From Phycisphaerae bacterium (GTDB lineage: Bacteria > Planctomycetota > Phycisphaerae > Sedimentisphaerales > Anaerobacaceae), in assembly GCA_026386805.1 (NCBI GenBank), contig JAPLMX010000128.1, positions 1 to 64,000 on the forward strand: a stretch of 64,000 nt of DNA, written 5' to 3'. Each line of letters begins with the position of its first letter. Within the stretch, counting starts at the first letter, position 1. Positions 50,152-60,751 of the stretch are shown here, one piece after another. Below the pieces are notes generated by a model, which saw only the letters and a program-made list of their open reading frames with translations, did no database searches and was not told where the DNA came from. The position numbers and the translations under genes were made by a program.

Positions 50152-53030
50152 GACAATGGCGTGTTGAGGTCTTCAATCGGCCCGGCCTGGTGGACGTGCA
50201 GGGTGGCCGCGTGCTGAGCGACATTCGCGAGTTGGGGATCACCTCCATAGAGGCCGTGCAGTCGGCGCGAGTGTTTCTGATCGAGGCCGATTTCGACCCG
50301 GCGTTCGCGGAGCGAGTGGCCCATGAGCTCCTGGCCGACCCCGTTTGCGAACAATATTACCTTGGGCGAAGCGGCCCCCCCGCCGGACTGGCCAAGGCCA
50401 CGCTGATCGAAGTGCATCTCAAGAGCGGCGTCACCGATCCGGTGGCCGAGTCCGTAATGGCGGCCATCGCCGACATGGGGGTCAGACCGGATGGCGTGCG
50501 AACGGCTCGAAAGTACATCCTGCTGGGCGAGATCAAGCCCAGCCAGATCGACACCATCGCCAGGAAGATCCTGGCGAACGACGTGATCGAGGACGTGGTC
50601 ATCGGCGACGAGACAGAGCCGCCCAGCCCGCATCTCAACGCCTACGAACTGAACATCGCGCACTGGCCGATCCGCGACCTGGATGACGCCGGCCTGGAGA
50701 CGCTGAGCCAGGACAAGGACCTGTTCCTCAACGTGGTCGAGATGAGGACGATTCAGGACTACTTCCGCCGGCTCGGCCGGGAACCGACGGACATCGAGTT
50801 GGAAACCCTGGCTCAGACTTGGAGCGAGCATTGCGGACACAAGACGCTCCGCAGCGCCGTGGACATGACGGCCAACGGGACACAGATTCACTTCGACAAC
50901 CTGCTCAAGGAGACCATCTTCAAGGCCACGCAACAGCTCAATAAGGACTGGTGTCTCTCGGTCTTCGCCGACAACGCGGGCGTGGTCGAGTTCGACGAGC
51001 AATCGGCGGTTTGCTTCAAGGTGGAGACGCACAACCATCCCTCGGCCCTCGATCCCTACGGCGGATCGGCGACCGGTATCGGCGGCGTGATCCGTGACCC
51101 GATGGGCACCGGCCTGGGGGCACGACCCATTGCCAACACCGATATCTTCTGCTTCGGCACCCCGGACAAGAGCCTGGACGAAGTGCCCAAGGGCGTTCTG
51201 CACCCCCGGCGGATCATGAAGGGCGTCGTTGCCGGCGTGCGGGATTACGGCAACCGCATGGGCATTCCCACGGTCAACGGAGCGATCTACTTCGACGACC
51301 GGTACCTCGCCAACCCGCTGGTCTACTGCGGCAACATCGGCCTGATGGACAGGACCAAGGTCCGCAAGAATACGCAAACCGGCCACCTCATCGTGGTGGT
51401 CGGCGGGCGGACCGGGCGCGACGGCATCCACGGCGCCACGTTCTCCAGCGCGCAAATGACGCACGAGTATGAAACGATCTTTTCGCACGCCGTGCAGATC
51501 GGCAACGCCATCACGGAAAAGAAAGTGCTCGACGTGCTCGTGCAGGCGAACGACGCCGGACTGTATGAAGCAATTACCGATTGCGGCGCGGGCGGTCTGA
51601 GCAGCGCGGTCGGCGAGATGGCCAAGGACCTCGGCGCTGACGTGGACCTCGAAAAGGTGCCTCTCAAGTACGCGGGGCTGGGCTACACGGAGATCTGGAT
51701 CAGCGAGGCACAGGAGCGCATGGTGATCGCCGTCAAGCCCGAGAACCTCGAAGCCATCCAGCGAATCTTCGCGGGCGAGAACGTCGAGGCTACGGCCATT
51801 GGGCGATTTGCGAGCGATAAGAAGCTCCGCCTGCGCTACAACGGTCAGCAGGTGGGCGAGATGGACATGGACTTTCTCCACGACGGCGTGCCGAGGTATA
51901 GCCGGCAGGCGGTTTGGAAACAGCCCAAGCTTAGCGAGCCGACCCTGCCGGAGAAGGACAACTACAACGACGACCTGTTGCGAATCCTGTCGTCCTGCAA
52001 TGTCGCCAGCAAGGAATGGGTCATTCGCCAGTACGACCACGAGGTGCAAGGCGGCTCGGTGGTCAAGCCGCTCGTGGGCGTTGCCAACGACGGGCCGAGC
52101 GATGCCGCCGTGGTCCAGCCCAAGCTGAATTCGCCGCGCGGATTGGCGATCAGTTGCGGGATGAACCCCCTCTACGGCGACATCGATCCATACTGGATGG
52201 CCCTGGCGGGGATCGACGAAGCGATCCGGAACTTGATTTGCGTCGGTGGCCGGGTGGACCGGATCGCCCTGCTGGACAATTTCTGCTGGGCCAACTGCGA
52301 CCGTCCGGACATCCTGGGGACTCTCGTGCGGGCGGCACAAGCCTGCTACGACGGCGCCATCGCGTTCCAGGCCCCCTTCATCTCAGGCAAGGATTCCCTC
52401 CACAACGAGTTCGTCTGTGAAGACGGCACCGTTATCCGCATCCCTCCCACGCTGCTGATCAGCGCGATGTCACTCGTCGACGACATCGACAAGTGCGTCA
52501 CGATGGACCTCAAGAAGCCCGGCAACCTTCTCTTCGTGGTCGGCCGGACAAACAACGAGATGGGCGGCTCGCACTACTACAAGATCCACGACGCTCTGGG
52601 GGCGAATGTCCCCCGGCTGGACCTCGATCTGGCCCCGCGAATCGCCGGTAGGCTGTCGGCAGCCATTGCCGAGGGACTCGTCGCAAGCTGCCACGACTGC
52701 TCCGAGGGCGGCTTGGCCGTGGCCCTGGCGGAGATGGCGTTTGCCGGCGGTCTGGGCGTTGCGGCGGACCTGCGCGGGCTGCCCAAGAGCCGCGACTGCT
52801 CGCGAACGGATGCGCAGTTGTTCAGTGAGTCCAACAGCCGCTACGTCGTCGAAGTGGCCCCCCACAACTATGATGCGTTTGCAAAGCGCATGCTGAATCT
52901 GCCCTTCGGACAACTCGGCACCGTCGTCGCAGAGCCGAAACTGAGAATCAAAGCCCAGGACGGCAAGAGCATCATCGACGCGGACATCGGCATTTTGAAA
53001 CAGGCATGGCAGAGGACTTTTGACTGGTGA
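50148..53030 (+). CDS. purL: Phosphoribosylformylglycinamidine synthase, PurS-PurL fusion
   Basis: 960 aa from the GTG overlapping the tyrA stop. Residues 1-75 (WRVEVFNRPGLVDVQGGRVL) and 80-155 (TLIEVHLKSGVTDPVAESVM ... SQIDTIARKILANDVIEDV) look like two PurS-type ferredoxin-like modules. They are followed by PurL proper: WSEHCGHKTLRS, FKVETHNHPSALDPYGGSATGIGGVIRD, ATFSSAQM, TDCGAGGLSSAVGEMA and CHDCSEGGLAVALAEMAF. The enzyme makes FGAM from FGAR, ATP and glutamine with PurQ, encoded next. The ORF track begins it too early (49593). Confidence 0.93.
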   Translation: MRQWRVEVFNRPGLVDVQGGRVLSDIRELGITSIEAVQSARVFLIEADFDPAFAERVAHELLADPVCEQYYLGRSGPPAGLAKATLIEVHLKSGVTDPVAESVMAAIADMGVRPDGVRTARKYILLGEIKPSQIDTIARKILANDVIEDVVIGDETEPPSPHLNAYELNIAHWPIRDLDDAGLETLSQDKDLFLNVVEMRTIQDYFRRLGREPTDIELETLAQTWSEHCGHKTLRSAVDMTANGTQIHFDNLLKETIFKATQQLNKDWCLSVFADNAGVVEFDEQSAVCFKVETHNHPSALDPYGGSATGIGGVIRDPMGTGLGARPIANTDIFCFGTPDKSLDEVPKGVLHPRRIMKGVVAGVRDYGNRMGIPTVNGAIYFDDRYLANPLVYCGNIGLMDRTKVRKNTQTGHLIVVVGGRTGRDGIHGATFSSAQMTHEYETIFSHAVQIGNAITEKKVLDVLVQANDAGLYEAITDCGAGGLSSAVGEMAKDLGADVDLEKVPLKYAGLGYTEIWISEAQERMVIAVKPENLEAIQRIFAGENVEATAIGRFASDKKLRLRYNGQQVGEMDMDFLHDGVPRYSRQAVWKQPKLSEPTLPEKDNYNDDLLRILSSCNVASKEWVIRQYDHEVQGGSVVKPLVGVANDGPSDAAVVQPKLNSPRGLAISCGMNPLYGDIDPYWMALAGIDEAIRNLICVGGRVDRIALLDNFCWANCDRPDILGTLVRAAQACYDGAIAFQAPFISGKDSLHNEFVCEDGTVIRIPPTLLISAMSLVDDIDKCVTMDLKKPGNLLFVVGRTNNEMGGSHYYKIHDALGANVPRLDLDLAPRIAGRLSAAIAEGLVASCHDCSEGGLAVALAEMAFAGGLGVAADLRGLPKSRDCSRTDAQLFSESNSRYVVEVAPHNYDAFAKRMLNLPFGQLGTVVAEPKLRIKAQDGKSIIDADIGILKQAWQRTFDW

Positions 53031-53040
53031 GCCAAGGAAA

Positions 53041-53064
53041 AGGTGTGCACGGCACACCCTACCA
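53041..53064. repeat. Short palindrome GGTGTGC/GCACACC
   Basis: AGGTGTGCACGGCACACCCTACC just upstream of purQ. Related copies occur at about 54091-54113 (GTAGGGTGTGCACTGCACACC) and 54141-54161 (GGTGTGCGATGCACACCCTACC). Confidence 0.65.
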
Positions 53065-53074
53065 GGAGTTGAAG

Positions 53075-53923
53075 ATGCAGGAAGTACGAGCGATTGTCTT
53101 GCGGGCGGCAGGCATCAACACCGATCTGGAGACCGAGTACGCCCTGGAACTGGCCGGGGCCCAGGCGGACCGAATCCACATCAACCGGCTGATCGAAGAT
53201 AAGGGGCTGCTCGAACAATACCATATTCTCATCTTCCCCGGCGGCTTCAGCTACGGGGACGACGTGGCGGCCGGCAAGATCATGGCCAACCAGGTCATTC
53301 ACCACCTCTCGGACCCGGTGCGTAAGTTCATCAATGACGGCAAGCTCGTCCTCGGCATCTGCAATGGCTTTCAGGTGCTGGTCAAAGCCGGCATTCTGCC
53401 CGGCGGCAATGGATTCAAGCAGGAAGATGTCACGATCACCTGCAACGACAGCGGCAAGTATGAGGACCGCTGGGTGTACCTCGCTCCGCAGACCGGCAAG
53501 TGCGTGTTCTTCGACCCGGGACAGCGGCTCTACGTGCCCGTCGCCCACGGGGAAGGCAAGATTGTCACGAAGGACGACGAGGCCCTGCAAAGACTGCGAT
53601 CCGAGGGCCACATCGCGTTCAAGTACGTCGATGCAGAAGGCAACGAAGGCCCCTTCCCCATCAATCCGAACGGCTCGGTCGATTCGATCGCGGGCCTGAC
53701 GGACGCCACGGGCCGAGTCCTTGGTCTCATGCCGCACCCTGAGCGGTTCGTCCGCCGGACCCAGCACCCGCATTGGTCTCGCCTCGGAGAAGATCTCCCG
53801 GTCGACGGCATCAAGATCTTCTGCCATGCCGTGCGGTACGTGCGGGAGAATCTCCTCGAATCCTGTGTGGCGCAGCCGACGGCAGATGTTGCCGCATGCG
53901 GCGAGGTGCAGGCAGGACCCTGA
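53075..53923 (+). CDS. purQ: FGAM synthase glutaminase subunit PurQ
   Basis: 282 aa from ATG 53075 with AGGAG 6 nt upstream; a GTG at 53027 overlapping purL is less likely because a palindrome lies between. It is a class I glutamine amidotransferase: IFPGGFSYGDDVAAGKIMANQV, the nucleophile in LVLGICNGFQVLVKAGILP, and the His-Glu pair in LMPHPERFVRR. It supplies ammonia to PurL. Longer than the Bacillus PurQ (about 227 aa), as in the long PurQ type. Confidence 0.92.
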   Translation: MQEVRAIVLRAAGINTDLETEYALELAGAQADRIHINRLIEDKGLLEQYHILIFPGGFSYGDDVAAGKIMANQVIHHLSDPVRKFINDGKLVLGICNGFQVLVKAGILPGGNGFKQEDVTITCNDSGKYEDRWVYLAPQTGKCVFFDPGQRLYVPVAHGEGKIVTKDDEALQRLRSEGHIAFKYVDAEGNEGPFPINPNGSVDSIAGLTDATGRVLGLMPHPERFVRRTQHPHWSRLGEDLPVDGIKIFCHAVRYVRENLLESCVAQPTADVAACGEVQAGP

Positions 53924-54155
53924 CCGTCCCGCCTGCACCTCGCACGTTTCCAAAAGGCTGTTGTTGCAGGCCGCGTGAACGTCAGCCGCGCGGATCGCCG
54001 CGAACTTCTTCAGAACGCTCCGGGGCGTCAATCCCAGAGCCAGGTTCCGCAGTCATCGGCCCAGCCAGGCCGGACCACAAGGTCCCCGGAGGGTAGGGTG
54101 TGCACTGCACACCACGTCCTATCCCTGCGTCTTTTGTCGGTGTGCGATGCACACC

Positions 54156-55250
54156 CTACCTCGCTGTTGATTTCGGTGGGTTCTCTTTCTCCCACTCGGT
54201 CATGAAGACCTTCAAATCCTCAATGTCCACCTTGCCGTCGCCCCAGGGCATCGGCCCGATGTCACAGAGCGTCTGGTTCGTACCCCAGTTGTCGATCAGC
54301 ATCACCAGATCCACGAGGTCCACCTTCCCGTCGGCGTTGAAGTCAACAATGGGAATGATCGGTGCTTGCCACACGTCCCCGACCCCGCCGCGGATGGCCC
54401 AAAAATACAGTGTGCGGCCATCCGGTGAGATGCGTGGTAGAAACTCAATGTCGGGCCCGTTGACCTTCGGCCCCAGATTCACCGGTGTTTGCCAGGGATC
54501 GGAGAGACTCGCCCGCCTTGTCATCCAAAAATCACCTTTACCATATCCACCCGGCCGGGGAGCATCCGTGTCCTGGAAGAAGAGCACCAACCCATCCGGT
54601 GAAAGGCAGGGCTTGGCATCATCGTATGGACTGTTGACCACCGGGCCGAGATTCACGGCCACTCCCCAGGGGTCGTTCTCTGTCGTGCGTCTGGCTACCC
54701 AGATGTCGCCACGACCATATCCACCAGACTGGTACGACTTGAAGTAGAGCTCCAGTCCATTCGTGGAAATCCACGGCTCGCCGGCTGTAGTGGAGCTGCT
54801 GATCGTCGGGACGATTTTCACGGCCGGACCCCAGGGGGCGCTTCGGCTGGCGCGGGTCGTCATATATATGTAGGTTCCGCCAGAACCGCCGCGGCCGGTT
54901 GACTGGAAATAGAGCGTAAGCCCGTCGGCGGAGATGGATGCGCACGCGTCGTCCTGTGGGCTGTTGACCGCAGGCCCCAGATCCACGGGGGGACCCCAAT
55001 CGTTGTCCACCGAGGCACGTTTCAGTACCCATAGGTCACTGTTGCCCCCGCCGAGGCCCCGGTCGATGTACATCTCCAGCCCATCGGAGGAAAAGCAATC
55101 GATGTCGTCGCTGCTGGCTACCATCATTGAGCCGAACCTCACCGGCTCGCCAAACGTGAAATCTGCACGCACGGTCGGTGTGTCAAAACCTGAAAGCACA
55201 CCAAGTCCAAACAATGACATTGCCAACATCGGAATCTCAAACACTTTCAT
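54156..55250 (-). other. Possible separate gene: secreted PD40 protein with dockerin-like end
   Basis: From ATG 55250 ([21 protein letters not shown], a signal peptide) 364 aa run in the kinase frame. AAGGTGTG lies before the ATG as a weak ribosome site. The protein has PD40-type repeats ([60 protein letters not shown]) and ends with [21 protein letters not shown] and [16 protein letters not shown]-hand-like dockerin repeats. A signal peptide in the middle of a cytoplasmic kinase makes no sense as one chain, so either two genes overlap in frame or the kinase lost its stop codon. Confidence 0.65.
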
Positions 55251-58200
55251 TTCACACCTTCCCTTCTGCCCAAAGGCAACACATAGAACTGGAATCCCGT
55301 TGTCCCGCCCTCCGACAGAGAAGGCGAGTTGATACCCGAATGGCCCATTGATCGCGCCCCTGAATCGCCTCGGCGCGCCAAGGGGTAGATCCAAGGGCAA
55401 TGCTCCACCCAGAGCGACTGACCACTGCCTCATGTCGGCACGCGCTTTCTCCCGGTCGTGCAAACAGTCATAGTAATGTGCACGATTGGAGTAGGCGTAG
55501 GCGTCCTGCGGGTCGGCTTCGATCCTGCGCGTATGCAGAGCAACCATCGCGCGGAGGTGTTCGTCCACCGTCTGACCCGGACCCAGCGTCCGGAGGGTCG
55601 GGACATTAGGGTCGAGAGCGATGGCCCAAATCTCGTAGTAGGGCGGGCCCAGGCAACAGGCCAACCCCGTGGCCGCCGGAGACCAGGAGGCGCTGGTAAT
55701 CTGGCCGTCGAGGACCCGCAAGAACTGCTTCCCGTGAAGGTCATAAAGCCACAGACCAAGTCTCTCCCGCTCCGGGTTGCTGCTGCCCAGGCAGACTTCC
55801 TCGCCCGTGGGAGACCAGCCGAGCGCACCCCAGGTCAGGGAGGGCATGGGACACTCTGCGACGGACGTTTGCGAGGCCAAGTCTTTGACCTTCAGCGATC
55901 CCTGTTCGAAGTATGCCACCTGTCGATTATCCGGCGAGACCGAAGGCAACGAATTCGAGCACTTCAGGATCGGTTTCGACGCGGGGTCTTGCGGCGACAG
56001 AGAGACCGAGCAGAGGGTGCCGTCCCCCCGCGAGAGATAGTAGAGGTGCGCCGAGTCGCTCCCCCACGAAGGCCAACTGCCTCGGGCTAGGCGGCGGGGT
56101 TCCGTGCCATCGGCTCTCATGAGCCAGACTTCTTCGTCGGTCACCGGAGGCTGCGGGCTCCCCCGCTCGGCCGTGGCCAACTCTTCCAGCCGCAGGTTCT
56201 GCCGATCCCGCACGAAGGCGATGTACTTCCCATCGGGCGACCATCTGGGGTCTTTGCCCGGGACAATCAGCAGGTCCGTTTCCTTGGTGGCGGGATCGAA
56301 GACTGCTACCCCGCTTCTGCCCTGCACCCCGAGGCTGAACAACAGCTTCCTTCCCTCCGGCGACCACGCCGCACCGAACCCGTCCGTGGTCAAACGCCGG
56401 CCCTTGGCCGAGAGGCTGCGATGGGTCTCCTCGGCCTCGATCATCGGCAGGAAGGCGGCCCCCGCAGGCTGACGGGCCGCCGGATGCCAGGACTGTCCGG
56501 CCTCCAAGGTGTCAAAGACGTAGTTGGAGCACCAATCCTGGAACTTGCGACGCGTTTCGTGGCCGGGAGCGATGATCTGGCGGAACAGGGCCGCGGCCTT
56601 TTCGTAGTCGCCGAGAGCGGTCAGCGCGCAGAACACGTGGTACTGTCGGGGCAAGAGGTTCTTCGCCCCCACCGGCGCCTCGGCAATGACCCGTGCGTGA
56701 GCGCCCATGCGCAGGAGGGTCTCACTCCGCTGGGCGGATAGATCGGCATATTGTGGGTCTTCTCTGGAGGTGCACGCCATCGCACGATCATAGTCTGCAA
56801 TCGCCTCGGAATAGTGCTTCAACTCGCGCCACGCCATCGCATGCAGACAGTAGCCCAGTGGGTCACGGGGTCGCAGGATCGTCATGGCCAAGGCGTCGTC
56901 CTTCATCTTCTCGTACTTCCGCGAAGCGTAATAGGTGTACGCCTGCAGCCGCCGGGACTCGTAGTGACTGGGATCGAGTTGCAGCGCCTTGTCCAAGGCA
57001 GCGAGTTGCTCTTTGATCGTGAGGGCGGTCATCGCTCGCAGGAAGTATGCGTCGGCGGTCTCCGGCAGCAGAGTCTCGGCCTGCCGGCGGTGCTCCTCGA
57101 TCTCTTGGAGCTTGTCCGCATTGGCCGATCCGGTTTCCCAGACAATGCGGGCCAAGAGCGAATGAGCGGCACCGGCAATCTCCGGGCGTTCCCCGAGCAG
57201 ACTCTTCAATATGGTCACGGCCTCCTCGGACCGGCGGTTGTCCACCAGAATGCCAGCTTGGAGAAGCTGGGCTTCGGGGCCGACGTGCTTGCTCTCAAGG
57301 ATGGGTCTGATCGTCTCCAGGGCGGCTTCACGGTCGGCCTTGGCATACTGCTCGCGGGCCTGGGACAGAATGCCTCTGTGCCGGAAGCCTTCCGCCTCAG
57401 CCAGTTGCAGCCGGTCCCGACTCCACATGGAAAGGATGGCGACCCCAGCGCCGGCCACCACGACCGTCGCGACAACGGCCAGGGCTTGGACTCGATGCCG
57501 GCGGAGAAACTTGTGCAGGCGATACACTGTACTGGGTCCTCGGGCGAGGATGGGTTCGTGCGTCAAATGCCGGCGGAGGTCCTCGGCCAGGGCGCTGGGC
57601 GTCTCGTAGCGCTGGGCGCGGTCCTTCTCCAACGACTTCATCACGATCCAGTCCAAATCGCCCCGAATGGCCTTCCTGAGCACATCGGGTGTGGAGCCAC
57701 GATGCTTGGCGATGTCGGTCAGTGTGTCACCGAGTCCGCTGAGCTTCGTCGAAGGCTTCGTGGGCTCTTGTTCCCGGATGACCCGCTGCATCTCGACATA
57801 GCCGGCCTTGCGGAGCTCTTCTTCGCTGAACGGCGTGGTCCCAGTCAGCAACTCATAGAGCAGAACGCCCAGCGAATAGATGTCCGAGCGGGTGTCGATA
57901 TCCAGATCGCTCAGTTCCGCCTGTTCCGGACTCATGTAGGCGGGGGTGCCGATGATGTGCGCGTAGCGGGTAAAGAGTGTCTTTTCCGTCAGGAGGGGCG
58001 AATGATTATTCGCCCCTACCGTGGCCTTGGCAATGCCGAAGTCGATGACCTTGGGCACGGGTTTGCCGTCATGGTGCGTGACCATCACGTTGGAGGGTTT
58101 GATATCTCTGTGGATGATGCCTTTCTGGTGAGCGTGCTGCACGGCGTGGCAGACTTGGAGGAACAGCGTCAGCCGATCTTTCGTGCTCAGGCTGTTCTTG

Positions 58201-58715
58201 TCGCAGTACTCCGTGATGGATACACCCTGAACCAGTTCCATGACGAAGAAGGGCCGGCCGGTCTCGGTCGCCCCCGCATCCAGGACCTTGGCGATACTGG
58301 GATGGTCCATCAGGGCCAGGGCCTGCCTTTCTGCCTCGAAGCGGGCGATGACCTGGCGGGTATCCATGCCCAATTTGATGACCTTGAGAGCCACCTTGCG
58401 GCGGATAGGCTCCTGTTGCTCGGCCATGAAGACCACAGTCATTCCCCCCTCGCCGATCTTCTCCAGCAGCTTGTAGCGCCCGATGACCGTTCCAGGGGTC
58501 TCGGTCAGCATGGCAATCTCAACACCGGTCACCAGCTCAAGGGGTGATACGTCCAGAAAGCTGCTTACGTCGTGATGACGGAGCAACCCCTGGACCTTCT
58601 CAAACAGACCTCGATCCTCGCCGCAGGCTCGGGCCAGATAGGCATTGCGTTCGGCACAGTCCTCAAACTCGATGGCGGCCGCGAATATCTCTTCCTTTTT
58701 TTCTTCGAGATCCAC
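54156..58715 (-). CDS. Giant Ser/Thr protein kinase ORF, TPR and beta-propeller, running into a secreted dockerin protein
   Basis: 1519 aa. Residues about 75-345 form a Hanks kinase: [46 protein letters not shown] and [11 protein letters not shown] (all catalytic residues present). A membrane helix follows ([21 protein letters not shown]), then TPR-type helices and a TolB/PD40 propeller ([36 protein letters not shown]). At residue 1156 a new signal peptide appears, so the last 364 aa look like a separate protein joined in frame. An ECF sigma gene lies just upstream, a common planctomycete pairing. Confidence 0.88.
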   Translation of the reverse strand: MDLEEKKEEIFAAAIEFEDCAERNAYLARACGEDRGLFEKVQGLLRHHDVSSFLDVSPLELVTGVEIAMLTETPGTVIGRYKLLEKIGEGGMTVVFMAEQQEPIRRKVALKVIKLGMDTRQVIARFEAERQALALMDHPSIAKVLDAGATETGRPFFVMELVQGVSITEYCDKNSLSTKDRLTLFLQVCHAVQHAHQKGIIHRDIKPSNVMVTHHDGKPVPKVIDFGIAKATVGANNHSPLLTEKTLFTRYAHIIGTPAYMSPEQAELSDLDIDTRSDIYSLGVLLYELLTGTTPFSEEELRKAGYVEMQRVIREQEPTKPSTKLSGLGDTLTDIAKHRGSTPDVLRKAIRGDLDWIVMKSLEKDRAQRYETPSALAEDLRRHLTHEPILARGPSTVYRLHKFLRRHRVQALAVVATVVVAGAGVAILSMWSRDRLQLAEAEGFRHRGILSQAREQYAKADREAALETIRPILESKHVGPEAQLLQAGILVDNRRSEEAVTILKSLLGERPEIAGAAHSLLARIVWETGSANADKLQEIEEHRRQAETLLPETADAYFLRAMTALTIKEQLAALDKALQLDPSHYESRRLQAYTYYASRKYEKMKDDALAMTILRPRDPLGYCLHAMAWRELKHYSEAIADYDRAMACTSREDPQYADLSAQRSETLLRMGAHARVIAEAPVGAKNLLPRQYHVFCALTALGDYEKAAALFRQIIAPGHETRRKFQDWCSNYVFDTLEAGQSWHPAARQPAGAAFLPMIEAEETHRSLSAKGRRLTTDGFGAAWSPEGRKLLFSLGVQGRSGVAVFDPATKETDLLIVPGKDPRWSPDGKYIAFVRDRQNLRLEELATAERGSPQPPVTDEEVWLMRADGTEPRRLARGSWPSWGSDSAHLYYLSRGDGTLCSVSLSPQDPASKPILKCSNSLPSVSPDNRQVAYFEQGSLKVKDLASQTSVAECPMPSLTWGALGWSPTGEEVCLGSSNPERERLGLWLYDLHGKQFLRVLDGQITSASWSPAATGLACCLGPPYYEIWAIALDPNVPTLRTLGPGQTVDEHLRAMVALHTRRIEADPQDAYAYSNRAHYYDCLHDREKARADMRQWSVALGGALPLDLPLGAPRRFRGAINGPFGYQLAFSVGGRDNGIPVLCVAFGQKGRCEMKVFEIPMLAMSLFGLGVLSGFDTPTVRADFTFGEPVRFGSMMVASSDDIDCFSSDGLEMYIDRGLGGGNSDLWVLKRASVDNDWGPPVDLGPAVNSPQDDACASISADGLTLYFQSTGRGGSGGTYIYMTTRASRSAPWGPAVKIVPTISSSTTAGEPWISTNGLELYFKSYQSGGYGRGDIWVARRTTENDPWGVAVNLGPVVNSPYDDAKPCLSPDGLVLFFQDTDAPRPGGYGKGDFWMTRRASLSDPWQTPVNLGPKVNGPDIEFLPRISPDGRTLYFWAIRGGVGDVWQAPIIPIVDFNADGKVDLVDLVMLIDNWGTNQTLCDIGPMPWGDGKVDIEDLKVFMTEWEKENPPKSTAR

Positions 58716-58826
58716 AACTTGGCTCCCAGAACAGCGTGCTCTCTATCGTATAGTGCGAAATACAGAGGCAGGGCGGCCCACGAAAACCGCAAAAAACTGG
58801 CGTGAAGACCGGAAGGGATTGCGGAA

Positions 58827-59381
58827 TCACCCGATTTCCTGTAAGAGCCAAGCACGAGCATAGGCCCAACAACGCTTGGCCGTGTTGGGAGAAAAGCCCA
58901 ACACGTCGGCCGTTTGCTCGATAGTCAGACCTGCGAAGTATCGCAGCTTGACGACGTCGGCCTTCACCTTGTCTTTCTGTGACAACTTCTCAAGGGCTTC
59001 GTCCAATGCCAGCAGGTTGTCGGCGAACTCCCGGTCATTACAGGTCAGGACCACATCGCCAAGATCAACTCTCTCCCGATCCCCTCCATACTTGAGACCC
59101 CTCTTCCGGCGGGCACGTTCGATGAGAATCCGCCGCATGGCCTCCGCCGCCGCCATGAAAAAGTGATTGCGGCTGTTCCAGTTCCGGCATTCCGCCTCCA
59201 CCAATCGCAGGTAGGCTTCATGGACCAGTGCGGTCGCTTGAAGCGTCTGGCCAAGTGGCTCGTGGGACAACTTTTGTGCGGCCAGGAGACGCAGTTCCTC
59301 ATAGACCAGCGGGAGAAGTTCGTCCGTAGCCTTCGCGTCTCCCCGTTCCATGGCGTTCAAGATGCGCGTGACGCCACTCAT
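58827..59381 (-). CDS. ECF-type RNA polymerase sigma factor
   Basis: 184 aa from ATG 59381, preceded by GGAGTAGGC; the ORF opens at 59417. Region 2 (ATALVHEAYLRLVEAECRNWNSRNHFFMAAAEAMRRILIERAR) and region 4 (LRYFAGLTIEQTADVLGFSPNTAKRCWAYARAWL) fit the planctomycete ECF group whose genes sit beside Ser/Thr kinases. It probably directs a small regulon under control of the adjacent kinase, whose gene starts 111 nt downstream. Confidence 0.92.
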   Translation of the reverse strand: MSGVTRILNAMERGDAKATDELLPLVYEELRLLAAQKLSHEPLGQTLQATALVHEAYLRLVEAECRNWNSRNHFFMAAAEAMRRILIERARRKRGLKYGGDRERVDLGDVVLTCNDREFADNLLALDEALEKLSQKDKVKADVVKLRYFAGLTIEQTADVLGFSPNTAKRCWAYARAWLLQEIG

Positions 59382-59593
59382 GCCTACTCCACACCTTTTC
59401 GAGCTTCCGACGAACACATTCTGTCAGAAACAGGGGGAGATTTCAAGCTCCCGGATTCTGAAAGCGATGAAGTAGGCGCTGACACGAGGATGTCGAGGTC
59501 AATGGAATAGAAAGAGGGCGGGCGGCCGATAGACAATCGCCTGCCGGGTAGTCTCTGCAGCGGCGTCCGTGCGCCATGAACTGGGCAAGCATC

Positions 59594-59977
59594 CTACCCG
59601 CGCCGGCTTCTGACGATTTCGACGCCCACGGTCCGGGCAAAGCGCAGGGCCCCCGGTTTCTCCACGGCGACCTCGACCCGCTCGACCCGTTCGTCCTGCA
59701 GACATTCCTCCGCAACGCATTGGGCGAGTGCTTCGATCAAATGAAACTGGGACTCTCCGACAAGCTGGAGAATTCGTTTCTTGAGGGCCCGATAGTCGAT
59801 GGCGTCCTCCAATGCATCCGTTCGCCCTGCCTTGCGAAGGTCGGCATACAGCGTGATGTCGACGAGGACCTCCTGCTTTTCTTGCCGTTCAAGCTCCTCG
59901 GTGCCGACAATGCAGCGAATCGCCAGATCGCGAATGAAGACCCGGTCCGGCGCCGACCCCACGCGGTTGTCAGTCAT
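59594..59977 (-). CDS. folB: Dihydroneopterin aldolase
   Basis: 127 aa. RVFIRDLAIRCIVGTEELERQEKQEVLVDITLYADL, IDYRALKKRILQLV, HLIEALAQCVAEECL and VEVAVEKPGALRFARTVGVEI are the FolB pattern with the catalytic Tyr/Lys region. Role in folate synthesis. The start overlaps the 3' end of the upstream SDR gene by 8 nt, so the two are made together. Confidence 0.92.
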   Translation of the reverse strand: MTDNRVGSAPDRVFIRDLAIRCIVGTEELERQEKQEVLVDITLYADLRKAGRTDALEDAIDYRALKKRILQLVGESQFHLIEALAQCVAEECLQDERVERVEVAVEKPGALRFARTVGVEIVRSRRG

Positions 59978-60722
59978 AGAGGTGTCCTTTCATGTGCATC
60001 CCCCCATCGACGTAGATGACTTGGCCCGTCGTGAAGCGGCTTCGCAGCAAGAACAGCACCGCCTCGGCAACGTCTCGCGGATCGCCCATGCGGCTTAGGG
60101 GGGTTGCACGAGCCAGTTTGGCCAGATACGCGTCGCTCTGCCCGGCCGGAGGCAGGATCGCGCCGGGGGCAACCGCATTGACAGCAACGTTCGGGGCCAG
60201 CTCCAGGGCCAACATGCGCGTCAGGGTCAGCAGCATGCTCTTGCTCAGATCGTAGGAGGCGTGCTCTCTACCATGCACCGCGACGCGGGTATCCAGCAGG
60301 TTGACAACGTGCGCCGCCCTCCCCTGCCTGGCCAGCTCCCGCGACAGGATCAAAGGAGCCGCCGCGTGAAGGCGAACGTTCTTCGCGATGGATTCGTCGG
60401 TGGCCTCCCAGAGCGTGTCCCGCTCGAAAATGGAGGCGTTGTTGACGAGAATATCGATGGGACCCGCCTGAGCCACCGCCTCACGGAAGACCCGTTCGGC
60501 CTGCCCGGCCTCTATCAGGTCTCCCTGGATCGGCCAGGCACGGACGCCCAGCCGCCGGATCTCCTCACACAGAGCCAAGGCGTCCTGGGCGGACCGATTG
60601 TAGTGGAGCGCGACGTGGACGCCGCTCTGCGCCAGAGTCGTGGCGATGGCCCGCCCGATACGTCTGGCCGCACCGGTAACCAACGCCGTCTTGCCCGTCA
60701 GAGAAGCACTCTCGTCTTCCAT
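59970..60722 (-). CDS. Short-chain dehydrogenase, pteridine reductase (FolM)-like
   Basis: 250 aa from MEDESASLTGKTALVTGAARRIGRAI; the ORF track runs back to 61193 through another gene. The SDR motifs TGAARRIGRAIA (with the Arg-Arg typical of NADPH-dependent pteridine reductases), NNAS, ASYDLSKSML (YxxxK variant) and PGAILPP are present. Overlap with folB suggests it reduces dihydropterins or dihydrofolate, as FolM/PTR1 do. Other SDR roles are possible. Confidence 0.85.
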   Translation of the reverse strand: MEDESASLTGKTALVTGAARRIGRAIATTLAQSGVHVALHYNRSAQDALALCEEIRRLGVRAWPIQGDLIEAGQAERVFREAVAQAGPIDILVNNASIFERDTLWEATDESIAKNVRLHAAAPLILSRELARQGRAAHVVNLLDTRVAVHGREHASYDLSKSMLLTLTRMLALELAPNVAVNAVAPGAILPPAGQSDAYLAKLARATPLSRMGDPRDVAEAVLFLLRSRFTTGQVIYVDGGMHMKGHLYD

Positions 60723-60751
60723 TGACCGCCCCCAAGTGCGTGCAACCTGCC

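Noticed and set aside
49377-52340. 987-aa minus-strand ORF opposite tyrA and purL
   Set aside because: Long only because of GC-rich codon bias; purL motifs prove the plus strand.
56751-58547. 598-aa plus-strand ORF opposite the kinase
   Set aside because: Antisense shadow of the kinase domain.
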